From positions 8,588 to 72,587 of the forward strand of contig CAMLQG010000003.1 in NCBI GenBank assembly GCA_946482075.1: a DNA stretch of 64,000 nucleotides, in the 5' to 3' direction. Positions 22,993 through 32,536 of the stretch are shown one piece after another. The number at the start of each line of letters is the position of its first letter. Within the stretch, counting starts at the first letter, position 1. The notes beneath the pieces were generated by a model, which did no database searches, was not told where the DNA came from, and worked only from the letters and a program-made list of their open reading frames with translations. This DNA comes from an uncultured Erythrobacteraceae bacterium (GTDB taxonomy: Bacteria > Pseudomonadota > Alphaproteobacteria > Sphingomonadales > Sphingomonadaceae). The position numbers and the translations under genes are program-made.

Positions 22993-23907
22993 TCAAGGAC
23001 ATAACTGCACAACCGCTTCGCCGACATGGGCCGCGCGTCCACCCAGCTCGGACAGCAGCGCCTTGGCGCGATAGGTCCAGAAATGGAGCGGATGCTCCAG
23101 CGTCACGCCCATCGCACCCAGGAACTGGTGCAGATCATAGATGATGCCTGCCGCACTGTCCTGCGCATGGAAGGCCGCAAGGGCGGCATCTTCGGCCAGC
23201 CCCGTCAACGCCGCCCGCCGCGCAAGCAGGCGCGTACCTTCGATTTTCACCGATGCTTCCGCCAGCCGATGCCGGACCGCCTGGAACGCGCCCAGCGGCC
23301 GGCCGAACTGCTGGCGTTCGCTGACATGGCGAATCGTGCTGTCGAGAGCACCTTTCAGCAGTCCGCCCATTTCGGCGGCCAGCGCGACGCGCCACAGCCG
23401 CCGCAGATCCGGCGCGGCAACGCCGATCCGCCCGCCGCGCGGCAATCGCCCGTCGCGGAAACGCCCCATCGGATAGGCGAACAGGCTGTCGACCGGTGCG
23501 ACCATCCCGGCATCGACCGGGACAGCGCGCACTTCCTCCCCGTCCAGGATCAGCGCATTGGCCGCAACGCTCAGGAAGCGCACCGGGCGTGCACCGTCCC
23601 GCGCATCGATCAGGCAGAGCGGACGCGGCAGGTCGGGCGGGAGCAGCGGCCGCAGCAGCGCGGACGCGGCGAATTCGGTACAGAACGGCAAGGCAGCGAT
23701 CGCATCGATCGCCAGCACCGCCGTGATCGGCCCAAGCTCCTCTTCCGCCGCGACATCGAGGAAACCGGCTTCCTCCAATGCGAGGTCGAGTTCCGCACCA
23801 TAGAGATGGAAGCCATGGCTTTCCGCCGGCACATCGGCATAAGGCCGCGCCAGCGCCTCGATCGCGTCGAGCACCTGCGCCTGATCGTCGGTGAGGGCGA
23901 AATCCAT
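22993..23907 (-). CDS. Short acyl-CoA dehydrogenase subunit
   Basis: The 304-residue protein starts MDFALTDDQAQVLDAIEALA and keeps the C-terminal helical core (FGRPLGAFQAVRHRLAEASVKIEGTR region, then QFLGAMGVTLEHPLHFWTYR), but it is shorter than the usual 380 residues. Small partners of this type pair with a full-length dehydrogenase as heteromeric alpha2beta2 enzymes in steroid or side-chain CoA degradation. The ATG overlaps the stop of the full-length gene as ATGA, which supports stoichiometric coupling. Whether this subunit carries the catalytic glutamate was not established. Confidence 0.88.
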   Translation of the reverse strand: MDFALTDDQAQVLDAIEALARPYADVPAESHGFHLYGAELDLALEEAGFLDVAAEEELGPITAVLAIDAIAALPFCTEFAASALLRPLLPPDLPRPLCLIDARDGARPVRFLSVAANALILDGEEVRAVPVDAGMVAPVDSLFAYPMGRFRDGRLPRGGRIGVAAPDLRRLWRVALAAEMGGLLKGALDSTIRHVSERQQFGRPLGAFQAVRHRLAEASVKIEGTRLLARRAALTGLAEDAALAAFHAQDSAAGIIYDLHQFLGAMGVTLEHPLHFWTYRAKALLSELGGRAAHVGEAVVQLCP

Positions 23908-25049
23908 CAGCGCGGCTCCCGGGGCAGGCCGAGCACGTCGCTGGCGATGATGTTCATCTGAATCTCCGCCGCGCCCGAAGCGATCCCGGCCACGATGGCG
24001 CGCTGGTGATGGGCTTTCAGCAGCGGATGCCCCTCGCCCAACGCTTCGGGCAGGAACTCCACGATGAACTCGCCCGCCGCGCGCTCGGCCATCACGGTCG
24101 CAAGCCGAGCCGAACTGCTTTCCGGGCCGAGATCCTGCCCCCGTGCGCGCCGGTCCACGCAGGCATAGACCTGCATCCGGGCGATCTCGCAGGCCGATGC
24201 CGCCTGGGCCGCGCGGACCTGCACGAAATCGCCCGCGAAACATCCACTCTCACGCAGAATCGCCACGGCACGGTCCAGGCTCTTGCGCGCCAGGGCGTAG
24301 CGCGGAATGCCCAGCCGCTCATTCGCCAGCGCCTGCGCGATGATACCCCAGGCTTGCCCTTCCTCCCCGAAGCGGGCGGTGATCGGGATTTCCACATCGT
24401 CGAAGAACATCTCGTGGATGTCCCCCTCTCCCACCAGGCTCGGAATGGGCCGCACGGTGATGCCGGGCGTGTCCATCGGCACGATCAGGATCGATATGCC
24501 GGTCTTGCGGTCGGGACTGGTGCGCGCCAGCAGGAAGCAGTTTTCAGCATGGCCTGCGTAGGACGTCCAAATCTTCTGCCCGTTGATCCGGTAGAGGCCC
24601 CCGTCCCGTTCCGCTCGCGTGCGCAGCGCGGCGAGATCCGATCCCGCACCGGGTTCGGAAAAGCCCTGGCACCAGATCGCATCGCCCGCCGCGATGGGCG
24701 GCAGGTAGCGGCTGCGCTGGTCCTCCGTGCCGAAGCGCATCAGCGCGGGGCCGATCCAGTTGACGTTCATGTATTGTGGCCCGCGCGGCTCGCCCGCCAT
24801 CCACATCTCTTCGGCCAGAATCTGCTGCGACCAGGGATCGAGCCCCTGCCCACCCCATTCCTTTGGCCAATGCGGCGTCAGCAGACCCACTTCGGCCAGC
24901 CCCTTGCAGAAGCGACGGGAGAACTCCGTCTGGTCGTCCGATCCGGGCCCGTCCGCCATCTCCTCCCAATCGGGCGGAAGATGTGCGGCGAGATGATCGC
25001 GCAGCCGCTGGCGGAAAGCGCGCTGCTCGTCCGTCCAACCGAACCTCAT
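23907..25049 (-). CDS. Acyl-CoA dehydrogenase (full-length subunit)
   Basis: The 380-residue flavoprotein has the dehydrogenase N-terminal helices (DEQRAFRQRLRDHLAAHLP), the FAD-binding middle domain (GFSEPGAGSDLAALRTRAER, KIWTSYAGHA) and a C-terminal helix bundle (AAEIQMNIIASDVLGLP). It is expected to oxidise the alpha-beta bond of an acyl-CoA, passing electrons to ETF. It overlaps both neighbours (SDR upstream by 4 bp, short dehydrogenase downstream), so the three form one translationally coupled unit. Confidence 0.94.
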   Translation of the reverse strand: MRFGWTDEQRAFRQRLRDHLAAHLPPDWEEMADGPGSDDQTEFSRRFCKGLAEVGLLTPHWPKEWGGQGLDPWSQQILAEEMWMAGEPRGPQYMNVNWIGPALMRFGTEDQRSRYLPPIAAGDAIWCQGFSEPGAGSDLAALRTRAERDGGLYRINGQKIWTSYAGHAENCFLLARTSPDRKTGISILIVPMDTPGITVRPIPSLVGEGDIHEMFFDDVEIPITARFGEEGQAWGIIAQALANERLGIPRYALARKSLDRAVAILRESGCFAGDFVQVRAAQAASACEIARMQVYACVDRRARGQDLGPESSSARLATVMAERAAGEFIVEFLPEALGEGHPLLKAHHQRAIVAGIASGAAEIQMNIIASDVLGLPREPR

Positions 25050-25846
25050 GCGGTCACGTCCGCATTCATGCGCCGCAGATAGGCCAGAAGACCGATCGGG
25101 ATGCGGCTGCCTCCGGTCGCCTGGACCACCGTGCCTGATATCCAGGATGCTTCATCGCTCGCGAAATAGACGGCCAGCGGGCCGATATCGTCGGGCGTGC
25201 CCAGCCGCTGGAGAGGCACTGTCTCCACCTGGCGTTTCCGGCGGCTTTCCGAAGCCATGGTCGGAACGCCTTCGGTCAGCACGACGCCCGGCGCGATCGC
25301 GTTCACCCGGATGCCGAGATGGCCCCATTCCACCGCCATCGTCGCGGTCAGGCTTTCCACCCCGGCCTTGGCGGCACCGTACTGGCCGGTCATAGGGCAA
25401 GGCTGTGAACCGGAACGCGAGGTGATATTGATGATCGAGCCTCCCCTGGTCATCGCTCTGGCGGCAGCCTGCGCCGCGAAGAAGGTCCATTTGAGATTGA
25501 GATCGACCACCCGGTCCCACTGGCCTTCGTCCAGTTCCAGCAACGGGCCGTTGTCCGACGGGCTGGCGCTGCCCGCATTGTTCACCCAGGCATCGATATA
25601 GCCGTATTCCTGCTCCGCCCGGGCGACGAGCGTGGCGATATCGGCATGGCTAGTGATGTCGCAGGGTACCGCCAGGGCACGCCCTCCGGCCTTGGCGATC
25701 TCCTCCACCGTCTCGGCGAGCGGCTCGGGATTGCGCCCGGACACCACCACACGCGCGCCCGCTTTCGCCATCGCTGTGCTGATGCCGCGACCGATGCCGC
25801 GCCCGCCGCCAGTAACCACCGCACACCTGCCTGCGAGGGAAAACAT
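25046..25846 (-). CDS. SDR family oxidoreductase, first gene of the CoA-oxidation operon
   Basis: The 266-residue SDR shows TGGGRGIG (cofactor), WVNNAGSAS, ITSRSGSQPCPMTGQYGAAK with YxxxK, and the PG motif of NAIAPGVVLTEG. It is a classical NAD(P)H dehydrogenase/reductase. The start at MFSLAGRCAVVTGG (25846) is where the Rossmann fold begins, with a weak purine-rich site upstream. Its stop overlaps the acyl-CoA dehydrogenase ATG by 4 bp. It may oxidise a hydroxyacyl intermediate of the same pathway, which is inferred from context. Confidence 0.92.
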   Translation of the reverse strand: MFSLAGRCAVVTGGGRGIGRGISTAMAKAGARVVVSGRNPEPLAETVEEIAKAGGRALAVPCDITSHADIATLVARAEQEYGYIDAWVNNAGSASPSDNGPLLELDEGQWDRVVDLNLKWTFFAAQAAARAMTRGGSIINITSRSGSQPCPMTGQYGAAKAGVESLTATMAVEWGHLGIRVNAIAPGVVLTEGVPTMASESRRKRQVETVPLQRLGTPDDIGPLAVYFASDEASWISGTVVQATGGSRIPIGLLAYLRRMNADVTA

Positions 25847-25915
25847 CCGCCTGCGATCCTCTCCTGTTTCACAAGGCGTATCGCATCGTTCCCGTAATGG
25901 AAAGCGCATGAAAAG

Positions 25916-25999
25916 CGTCATTGCGAGGAGCGAAGCGACGAAGCAATCCAGAGCACCGCACATTGAGCTCTCGATTGCTTCGCTCCGCTCGCAATGACG
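25916..25999. repeat. Palindromic element, CATTGCGAGGAGCG family
   Basis: The arms CGTCATTGCGAGGAGCGAAG and TTCGCTCCGCTCGCAATGACG pair over most of their length with a central loop, giving a long hairpin. The same family seeds the element at 70-159. It is located between the SDR gene and the divergent-facing end of the outer-membrane factor gene, so it is likely also a transcription terminator or boundary. Confidence 0.75.
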
Positions 26000-26000
26000 A

Positions 26001-27407
26001 TTATTTGCTCAATTCATCCCCGCCGAGCGCGGCATAGAGGCTGACCGCGTTCTGGAACTTCGCTCGCCTTACATCGAGCAGGCTCTGCTGCGCGGTGAAC
26101 AGGTTGCGTTCCGCATCCAGCACTTCGAGATAATCGGCCACGCCTTCGCGATAGCGCAGGCGCGCCAGATGGGCGATCTTCTCCTGCGCGGCGACCGCGC
26201 GGGTGAGCGTGGCCACCTGGTCCGCCAGCCAGCGCCGCCCCGCCAGCGCGTCCGACACTTCGCGGAAGGCCTGCTGCACGGTGGAATCGTAGTTCGCGAC
26301 CGCTTCGTCCTTCAGCGCCTTGGCGCGATCGAGATCGGCTTCCCGCGCACCCCAGTCGAAGATCGGCAGGCTGAGCGCCCCGCCATAGCTCCAGCTCTTG
26401 TTGGACCCGTTGAACAGCCGGTCGAGCGCGGTGGACGCGAAGCCGAACGTGCCGGTGAGCGAGATGGTGGGGAAGAAGGCCGCACGCGCCGCGCCGATAT
26501 TCGCGCGCGCGCCGCGCAACCGCTCTTCCGCCGCGATGATGTCCGGCCGGGCGAGCAGCAGGCGCGACGGCAGCCCGGCGTCGAGATCCTCCGCCAGCCG
26601 CTGGTCCGCCAGCGGATCACCGGGCGGCAGATCGGCAGGCATGCGCCCGCCAACCAGCACGACCAGCAGATTGCTCGTCCGCGCCGCTTCCAGCCGCTGC
26701 GCTTCCAATTGGCTCTGCGCCTGGGTCAAGAGCGTTTCGGCCTGGCGATAGGGCAGCGCCGAAGTCACGCCGGCGTCCAGCCGCAGCTTGGCGATCCTGA
26801 GGCCTTCCTCGCGGCTGCGCGTGGTCGCCTCGGCCAGCGCGATCTGTTCTTCCGCTTCGATGAGGGCGAGATAAGTCTCCGCCACGTCGGATATCAGCGA
26901 GAGCCGGAAGGCCCGCTGCGCCGCGATCGTCGCAAGATATTCCGCGCGGGCTGCCTCGGAGAGGTTCGCCAGCCGACCCCAGAAATCGAGCTCGAAAGAC
27001 GTCACCCCAATGCCGACGGAGAAGCGATCCTGCGTGGACGGCATCACGCCGAAGGTCTGGTCGCCCGGCGTGCGGGTACGGCTCGCCTCTCCGCTCGCCA
27101 CCGGGGTCGGGAAGCGCTGGCTGTCCTGGATCCGATACTGCGCGCGCGCCTGCTCGATCCGCGCGGTCGCGGCGGCGAGATCACGATTGTTGGCGAGCGC
27201 CGAGCCGATCAGGGCCTTCAGCCGCGGATCGGCGAAGTAATCCTGCCAGGCGAGCGCTGCCGGATCGACCGTTCCCGCCGGTTCGTATCGCGGATCATAG
27301 GCGGGCTCGGTCGAAAGCGCCGGCCGCTCATGCTTGGGCGCCATGTTGATGCACGCTCCGAGCGCGAGAGGCATCGCCAGAGCAATCAGACGGAACCGCC
27401 GCATCAT
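26001..27407 (-). CDS. NodT-family outer-membrane efflux lipoprotein
   Basis: The 468-residue protein is the TolC-like channel of the adjacent drug pump. The N terminus has a lipobox (LALGAC), and the body has two repeated coiled-coil modules, seen as ALANNRDLAAATARIEQARA and ALKDEAVANYDSTVQQAFRE. The ATG overlaps the stop of the RND gene as ATGA and has GGGAGG upstream, so it is coupled. Channel identity is secure by pattern. Confidence 0.93.
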   Translation of the reverse strand: MMRRFRLIALAMPLALGACINMAPKHERPALSTEPAYDPRYEPAGTVDPAALAWQDYFADPRLKALIGSALANNRDLAAATARIEQARAQYRIQDSQRFPTPVASGEASRTRTPGDQTFGVMPSTQDRFSVGIGVTSFELDFWGRLANLSEAARAEYLATIAAQRAFRLSLISDVAETYLALIEAEEQIALAEATTRSREEGLRIAKLRLDAGVTSALPYRQAETLLTQAQSQLEAQRLEAARTSNLLVVLVGGRMPADLPPGDPLADQRLAEDLDAGLPSRLLLARPDIIAAEERLRGARANIGAARAAFFPTISLTGTFGFASTALDRLFNGSNKSWSYGGALSLPIFDWGAREADLDRAKALKDEAVANYDSTVQQAFREVSDALAGRRWLADQVATLTRAVAAQEKIAHLARLRYREGVADYLEVLDAERNLFTAQQSLLDVRRAKFQNAVSLYAALGGDELSK

Positions 27408-30400
27408 GCCGGGCCTCCCTGCGGCCCTTCGATATGGCCGGCCGCGTGCGGCTTGGCCCGGCTGAGCTTCTCGCGAACGAGGAGATAGAGCACCGGGATC
27501 ACGAAGATGCCGATCGCGGTGGCCGCGATCATCCCGCCCATCACGCCGGTGCCCACCGCGATGCGGCTGGCCGCGCCCGCGCCCGAGGCGATCACCAACG
27601 GGACCATGCCGAGAATGAAGGCCAGCGACGTCATGATGATCGGCCGCAGGCGCAGCTTGGCGGCGGATTTGACGGATTCCAGCACCGACAATCCGCGATC
27701 CTCCTCCTCGATCGCGAATTCCACGATCAGGATCGCATTCTTCGCGGCCAGCCCGATGATCGCGACCAGCCCGACATTGAAGTAGATGTCGGCCGACAAT
27801 CCCCTGAGCAGCGAGAACAGCACCGCGCCCAGCACGCCCATCGGGACGATCAGCAGCACCGACAGGGGGACGGACCAGCTTTCATACAGCGCGGCAAGCA
27901 CGAGGAAGACCACGAGCACGGACAGCGCCATCAGCGCGGGCACCTGCCCCCCGGCCTGCTTCTCTTCGAAGCTCAAGGCCGTCCATTCATAGCCGATGCC
28001 TTGCGGCAACTGCTTGGCGAGCGTTTCCATCTCCGCGATCGCCGTGCCGGAGGATTCGCCCGGCGCCGCTTCGCCCGAGATCGTCATCGACGGATAGCCG
28101 TTGTAGCGGCCGAGAGCGGGCGGCGCGCTGGTCCAGCTGGCCTTCGCGAAAGCGCTGAACGGCACGAGCTTGCCATCCTGGTTGGGCACGCGCAGCGCCA
28201 ACACATCCTGCGGCGTCATGCGATAGGGCGCATCGGCCTGTACCAGAACCTGAAGAACACGACCCTGACGATTGAAATCATTGGCATAGGCCGAGCCGAA
28301 ATTGACCGACAGCGTGGCGTTCACCTCCGCGATAGACAGGCCGAGCGCGCGCGCCAGAACGCGGTCGACATCGACTTTCAATTGGGGGCTGGGCTGCTGG
28401 TCCTCAGGCCTCAGATTGGCCAGGACCTTGCTCTGCGACGCCATCCCGAGCATCTGGTTGCGCGCTGCGATCAGCGCCTCGCGTCCCAGCCCGCCGCGAT
28501 CCTGCAGCTTGAAAGTGAAGCCGCTGGCCGTGCCGAGCGACGGGATAGACGGCGGCTGAATCGAGAAGACCATCGCATTGTCGAGCTTGGAGAACTCACC
28601 CATCCCGGCCATCAGCATCGAGGTCGCATCAGTGCCCTTTTCCGTCCGCTCGTCCCAGGGATTGAGCGTGGTGAACATCATCGCGTTGTTCTGACCGCGC
28701 CCGAAGAAATTGAACCCGCGCAGGACAACGACGTTCTTCACTGCGTCCTGCTTGCGCCAATAGCCTTCGACCGGCCTGATCGCTTCATCCGTACGCGGCC
28801 GCGTAGCGCCGGGTGGCGCCTGCACGATGGTGATCAGGAAACCCTGGTCCTCCGTGGGGAGGAAGGCGGTGGGCAGGCGGAAGAACAGCAGCACTGTGAT
28901 CACGACCAGCACCAGAAAGGCTGCGAAGGCGCGCAGCGGGCGCGCGAGCAATCGGTCATTGGTGCGGGCGTAGCGCTCCGTCATGCGGTTGAACCAGCGG
29001 TTGAACCGGTCGAGCTGCGTCTGCACCCGAGCCAGGGCCCCGCCGGCGCGCGCGCGCCAGCCCGTATCCTGGCCCACATCCGGAGCTTCCAGCGGCTCCG
29101 CCGCTTGCGACGGTTCGGCATCCTTGGGTGTATCGTGGATCGGCTTCAGGAAAGCCGCGCAGAGCGCAGGCGTAAGCGTAAGCGCCATCAGGGCGGAGAA
29201 CAGGATCGAGATCGCCAGCGTGACCGAGAACTGGCGATAGATCCCGCCTGTGGAGCCCGGAAAGAACGCCATCGGCAGGAACACGGCGGCCAGCACCAGC
29301 GTGATGCCCACGATCGCCCCGGTGATCTGGTCCATCGCCTTGCGGGTGGCTTCCAGCGGGGAAAGCCCTTCCTCGCGCATGATCCGCTCGACATTCTCGA
29401 TCACCACGATCGCATCGTCGACCAATATGCCGATCGCCAGCACCATGCCGAACAGCGACAGCACATTGATCGAAAAGCCGAACATCCACAGGCCGAGGCA
29501 TGCGCCGGCAAGCGCGATCGGCACGACCAGCGCGGGGATCAGCGTCGCGCGCCAGCTCTGGAGGAAGAGATACATCACCGCGAAGACGAGGATCATCGCC
29601 TCGATCAGCGTGACCACCACCTCGTCCACCGAGCTTTCGACGAAGGGCGTGCTGTCATACGGCGTTTCCCAATCGATATCGGAGGGGAGCGTCGGCGCGA
29701 TCTCATTCATCCGCGCCTTGACCGCGGCTGCGGTCTCGAGTTGGTTGGCTCCGGTACCGAGCTGAATCGCCATGCCGACCATCGGGCGCCCGTTCCACGT
29801 CGTGCCCGAACTGTAGTTCTGCGCGCCGAGTTCCACTCGCGCGACATCGCCCAGCCGCACGGTCGCGCCACCGGTATCCGCGCGCAGGATGATGTTCTCG
29901 AATTCCTTGACGGTCGAGAAGCGGCTCTGCGTCACGATCGAGGCGTTCAGCTCCTGCCCGCCCGACAGCGGCAGATCGCCGATCGCACCGCCCGCCGTCT
30001 GGCTGTTTTGTTCGCGGATCGCGGTCAGCACCGCGCTGGGCGAAAGGTTGAACGAAGCCAGCCGATCCGGATCGAGCCAGACGCGCATCGCATATTCGGA
30101 CCCGAACAGCATCACGTCGCCCACACCCGCTACGCGGCGCAACTCGTCCACCACCTGGGCGGAGGCGATGCTGCCGAGCTCGGTCTGCGAGGTGCTTCCG
30201 CTCTTCGAGGTGAGCGCCACGATCATCAGGAAGTTCGTGTTGGCCTGGCGGACCTGGATGCCTTGGCGGCGCACTTCCTCGGGCAGACGGGCTTCCACCG
30301 TGCTCAGCCGGTTCTGCACTTCGGTCTGCGCGATATCGATATCGGTGCCGGCCTCGAACGTCAGCGTAATCGTCGCCTGGCCGCTCGAAGCGCTGGAGGA

Positions 30401-30640
30401 ATCCATATAGAGGAATCCATCCACCCCATTGAGCTGCTGCTCCACGACCTGGGTGACGTTTTCCTCCAGCGTCGCCGCGTCGGCGCCCGGATAGGTCATC
30501 GTGATCGTCAGCGAGGGCGGCGCGACTTCGGGATATTGTTCGATCGGCAGCGCGCGCAGCGCCAGGAGACCGCCCAGCAGGATGCCGAGCGCGATCACCC
30601 AGGCAAAGATCGGTCGATCGATGAAATACCGTGAAAGCAT
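27404..30640 (-). CDS. RND multidrug efflux pump, HAE1 (AcrB-like)
   Basis: The 1078-residue inner-membrane antiporter starts MLSRYFIDRPIFAWVIALG. It has the AcrB halves with the gating pair in LVDDAIVVIENVERIM, periplasmic porter segments (AAPPGAT) and twelve predicted spans. It exports hydrophobic toxicants using proton motive force. The start at 30640 is the conserved MLSRYFI and is 1 bp from the adaptor stop, so an earlier ATG is not needed. It is slightly longer than E. coli AcrB. Confidence 0.96.
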   Translation of the reverse strand: MLSRYFIDRPIFAWVIALGILLGGLLALRALPIEQYPEVAPPSLTITMTYPGADAATLEENVTQVVEQQLNGVDGFLYMDSSSASSGQATITLTFEAGTDIDIAQTEVQNRLSTVEARLPEEVRRQGIQVRQANTNFLMIVALTSKSGSTSQTELGSIASAQVVDELRRVAGVGDVMLFGSEYAMRVWLDPDRLASFNLSPSAVLTAIREQNSQTAGGAIGDLPLSGGQELNASIVTQSRFSTVKEFENIILRADTGGATVRLGDVARVELGAQNYSSGTTWNGRPMVGMAIQLGTGANQLETAAAVKARMNEIAPTLPSDIDWETPYDSTPFVESSVDEVVVTLIEAMILVFAVMYLFLQSWRATLIPALVVPIALAGACLGLWMFGFSINVLSLFGMVLAIGILVDDAIVVIENVERIMREEGLSPLEATRKAMDQITGAIVGITLVLAAVFLPMAFFPGSTGGIYRQFSVTLAISILFSALMALTLTPALCAAFLKPIHDTPKDAEPSQAAEPLEAPDVGQDTGWRARAGGALARVQTQLDRFNRWFNRMTERYARTNDRLLARPLRAFAAFLVLVVITVLLFFRLPTAFLPTEDQGFLITIVQAPPGATRPRTDEAIRPVEGYWRKQDAVKNVVVLRGFNFFGRGQNNAMMFTTLNPWDERTEKGTDATSMLMAGMGEFSKLDNAMVFSIQPPSIPSLGTASGFTFKLQDRGGLGREALIAARNQMLGMASQSKVLANLRPEDQQPSPQLKVDVDRVLARALGLSIAEVNATLSVNFGSAYANDFNRQGRVLQVLVQADAPYRMTPQDVLALRVPNQDGKLVPFSAFAKASWTSAPPALGRYNGYPSMTISGEAAPGESSGTAIAEMETLAKQLPQGIGYEWTALSFEEKQAGGQVPALMALSVLVVFLVLAALYESWSVPLSVLLIVPMGVLGAVLFSLLRGLSADIYFNVGLVAIIGLAAKNAILIVEFAIEEEDRGLSVLESVKSAAKLRLRPIIMTSLAFILGMVPLVIASGAGAASRIAVGTGVMGGMIAATAIGIFVIPVLYLLVREKLSRAKPHAAGHIEGPQGGPA

Positions 30641-30641
30641 C

Positions 30642-31784
30642 TTATCTGGTCGCGTTTGCAACTTGCCTGACGGCGGGTTTCCTGGCCGGAACGACCTTGA
30701 CCGGCGCACCGGGCTGGACCTTCTGGAGATTGCTGGCGATTACCACATCGCCGGTTTTCAGGCCGCTTTCGATGATCCAGGCGCCGTCGATCATCTCGCC
30801 AAGCTGGACCGGGCGGACCTCCGCCTTGCCGTCCTTGCCGACCACGAAGACCGTGCCGCCCTTGTCCGAGACGACGACCGCGCGCTGCGGGATCATGATC
30901 CCGCCCTTGCGCCGCCCGGGGAAGATCTGCGCGCGGACGAATTCGCCCGGCAGCAGCATTCGGTCCGGATTGGCGAATTCCGCGCGCACGGTGATCGTCC
31001 CCGTATTCTCGTCCACCGAGAAGTCGAGGAAATCGATATAGCCGCGAATCGGATAGGGCGTGCCATCCTCGAAGAACAGGCGCACTTCCACGCGCTCGTT
31101 CTTGCCCAGCAGGATGCTGCCGTCGCGAATGCCGCGCCTGATATCCATCAGCCGGCGCGAGGATTGCGCAAAAGTGACGTAGATCGGGCTCAGCTGCTCG
31201 ACCTTGGTCAAGAGGGTCGCTTCGGTCTGGCTCACCAGCGCGCCTTCGGTCACCTGCGCGCGGCTGGCACGCCCGGCGATGGGCGAACGTACGGTGGTAT
31301 AACCGAGCTGAAGGCCCGAGGCCTGCACCTGCGCGCGGATCTGCGCGACATTGGCATCCGCTTCGCGCGCCGCAGCGACGGCCGCGTCGAATTCCTGCTG
31401 GCTGACCGCATTCTCCTTCACCAGCGGGCGATAGCGCGCGACCACGGCATTGGCGTTGGACGCGGTGGCGCGGGCGCGGGCCAGCGCGGCCTGGGTCTGG
31501 GCGAAGCTGGCGCGCAGTTCGCTCGGATCGATCAGGAAGAGCGGCTGGCCTTCCCCGACATCGGAGCCTTCCTCATACAGCCGCCGCTGCAGGATACCGG
31601 TGACGCGCGCGCGAACCTCGGCCGTGCGGACGGGTTCGACCCGGCCCGGCAATTCGACAACGTTGGGGATCGTCGCCGCGCGCACGGTGATCCCGGTTAC
31701 AGGGATCGCCTGCGGCGGCTGCTGCTCACCCCCACCCCCGCATGCGGCGAGAAGAAGAAGCATCGGAAGCGCTAGCTGGCGCAT
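30642..31784 (-). CDS. RND periplasmic adaptor (AcrA-like lipoprotein)
   Basis: The 380-residue membrane-fusion protein has a lipoprotein signal (LLLLAAC), a lipoyl-like hairpin (VEPVRTAEVRARVTGILQRR), an alpha-helical coiled coil (AQTQAALARARATASNANA), and the beta-barrel/membrane-proximal domains (LFFEDGTPYPIRGYIDFLD). It links the pump and outer channel. It heads the three-gene operon (adaptor, pump, channel), divergent from the TetR gene at 31883. Confidence 0.93.
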   Translation of the reverse strand: MRQLALPMLLLLAACGGGGEQQPPQAIPVTGITVRAATIPNVVELPGRVEPVRTAEVRARVTGILQRRLYEEGSDVGEGQPLFLIDPSELRASFAQTQAALARARATASNANAVVARYRPLVKENAVSQQEFDAAVAAAREADANVAQIRAQVQASGLQLGYTTVRSPIAGRASRAQVTEGALVSQTEATLLTKVEQLSPIYVTFAQSSRRLMDIRRGIRDGSILLGKNERVEVRLFFEDGTPYPIRGYIDFLDFSVDENTGTITVRAEFANPDRMLLPGEFVRAQIFPGRRKGGIMIPQRAVVVSDKGGTVFVVGKDGKAEVRPVQLGEMIDGAWIIESGLKTGDVVIASNLQKVQPGAPVKVVPARKPAVRQVANATR

Positions 31785-31829
31785 AGGAGAATCTCGTGAA
31801 GCATGTATGGGATTAAGTGTGGCGCCTAT

Positions 31830-31847
31830 GTGTAATGATTGTTACAC
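31830..31847. promoter_or_regulatory. TetR-type operator between pump and regulator
   Basis: GTGTAATGATTGTTACAC is an 18-bp site whose outer six bases on each side are perfectly inverted. It lies 46 bp upstream of the adaptor start and 36 bp upstream of the TetR start, the expected position for an AcrR-like repressor controlling both. Binding is inferred. Confidence 0.65.
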
Positions 31848-31882
31848 GAAGTGCAACGAGTTTTAGGACAAAGGGTTGCGCC

Positions 31883-32536
31883 ATGGGAGAAGGCCATACC
31901 GATCGCCTCGAGAAACGGCGGGATTGCTTCGTCAAAGCAGCCTGCACACTGTTCATCGAGGATGGATATGAAAACACCACGCTTGCGGATGTCGTGGCGC
32001 GCGCCGGCGGATCGCTGGCGACGCTCTACAAGCTGTTCGGCAATAAGGAAGGCTTGCTGATGGCCGTGATCGGCGAAGTAACCGAGTCAGGCGCCGGAAT
32101 AGTCGCCGATGTGAGAGCGGCCCGGGTTTCCCCGGTGGCCGCGCTTCGCGAGATCGGCCAGCGCCTGCACCACAAATTCATGCAGCGCGAAAAGATGGCG
32201 CTCGCCCGCATCGCTATCACCCAAAGCCTCAAAAGCCCGGAAACGGCCAAGAACTTCTACGACGTCACCGCACTGAGGACTGCAAACGCGCTCGCTGCCC
32301 TGTTCGATCAATGGCGCGAGGAGGGCATCCGTTTCGAAGGAGATCCGCAAGAACTCGGGGCCACCTTACTGGCCCTGCTGGTCTACGATTTTCAGATCCA
32401 AGCGATTTCCGGGTGCCTCAAGGGGGATACCGATCCCCAGATCGTCGATCGCCGGGTCTCCCTCTTCATCGCCGGCATCGGGCTGACCGAAAGCTGCCGG
32501 GACGCGCCGGGCGCGCCCCGATCAGCCGCTCAGTAA
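31883..32536 (+). CDS. TetR/AcrR repressor of the RND pump
   Basis: The 217-residue protein has a TetR helix-turn-helix (TLADVVARAGGSLATLYKLF, about 33-52) and a helical ligand domain. The ATG at 31883 sits after an AAGGG site. Divergent orientation to the pump and the palindrome at 31830-31847 support local repression that is relieved by an effluxed ligand. Its last 7 bp overlap the end of the convergent SMP-30 gene. Confidence 0.9.
   Translation: MGEGHTDRLEKRRDCFVKAACTLFIEDGYENTTLADVVARAGGSLATLYKLFGNKEGLLMAVIGEVTESGAGIVADVRAARVSPVAALREIGQRLHHKFMQREKMALARIAITQSLKSPETAKNFYDVTALRTANALAALFDQWREEGIRFEGDPQELGATLLALLVYDFQIQAISGCLKGDTDPQIVDRRVSLFIAGIGLTESCRDAPGAPRSAAQ

Noticed and set aside
27434..30634. 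A 1066-codon open frame on the plus strand opposite the AcrB-like gene (and a similar 971-codon frame opposite putA at 38459-41374).
   Set aside because: Both are shadows of well-identified genes; high G+C codon bias opens antisense frames. Their translations show no family pattern.
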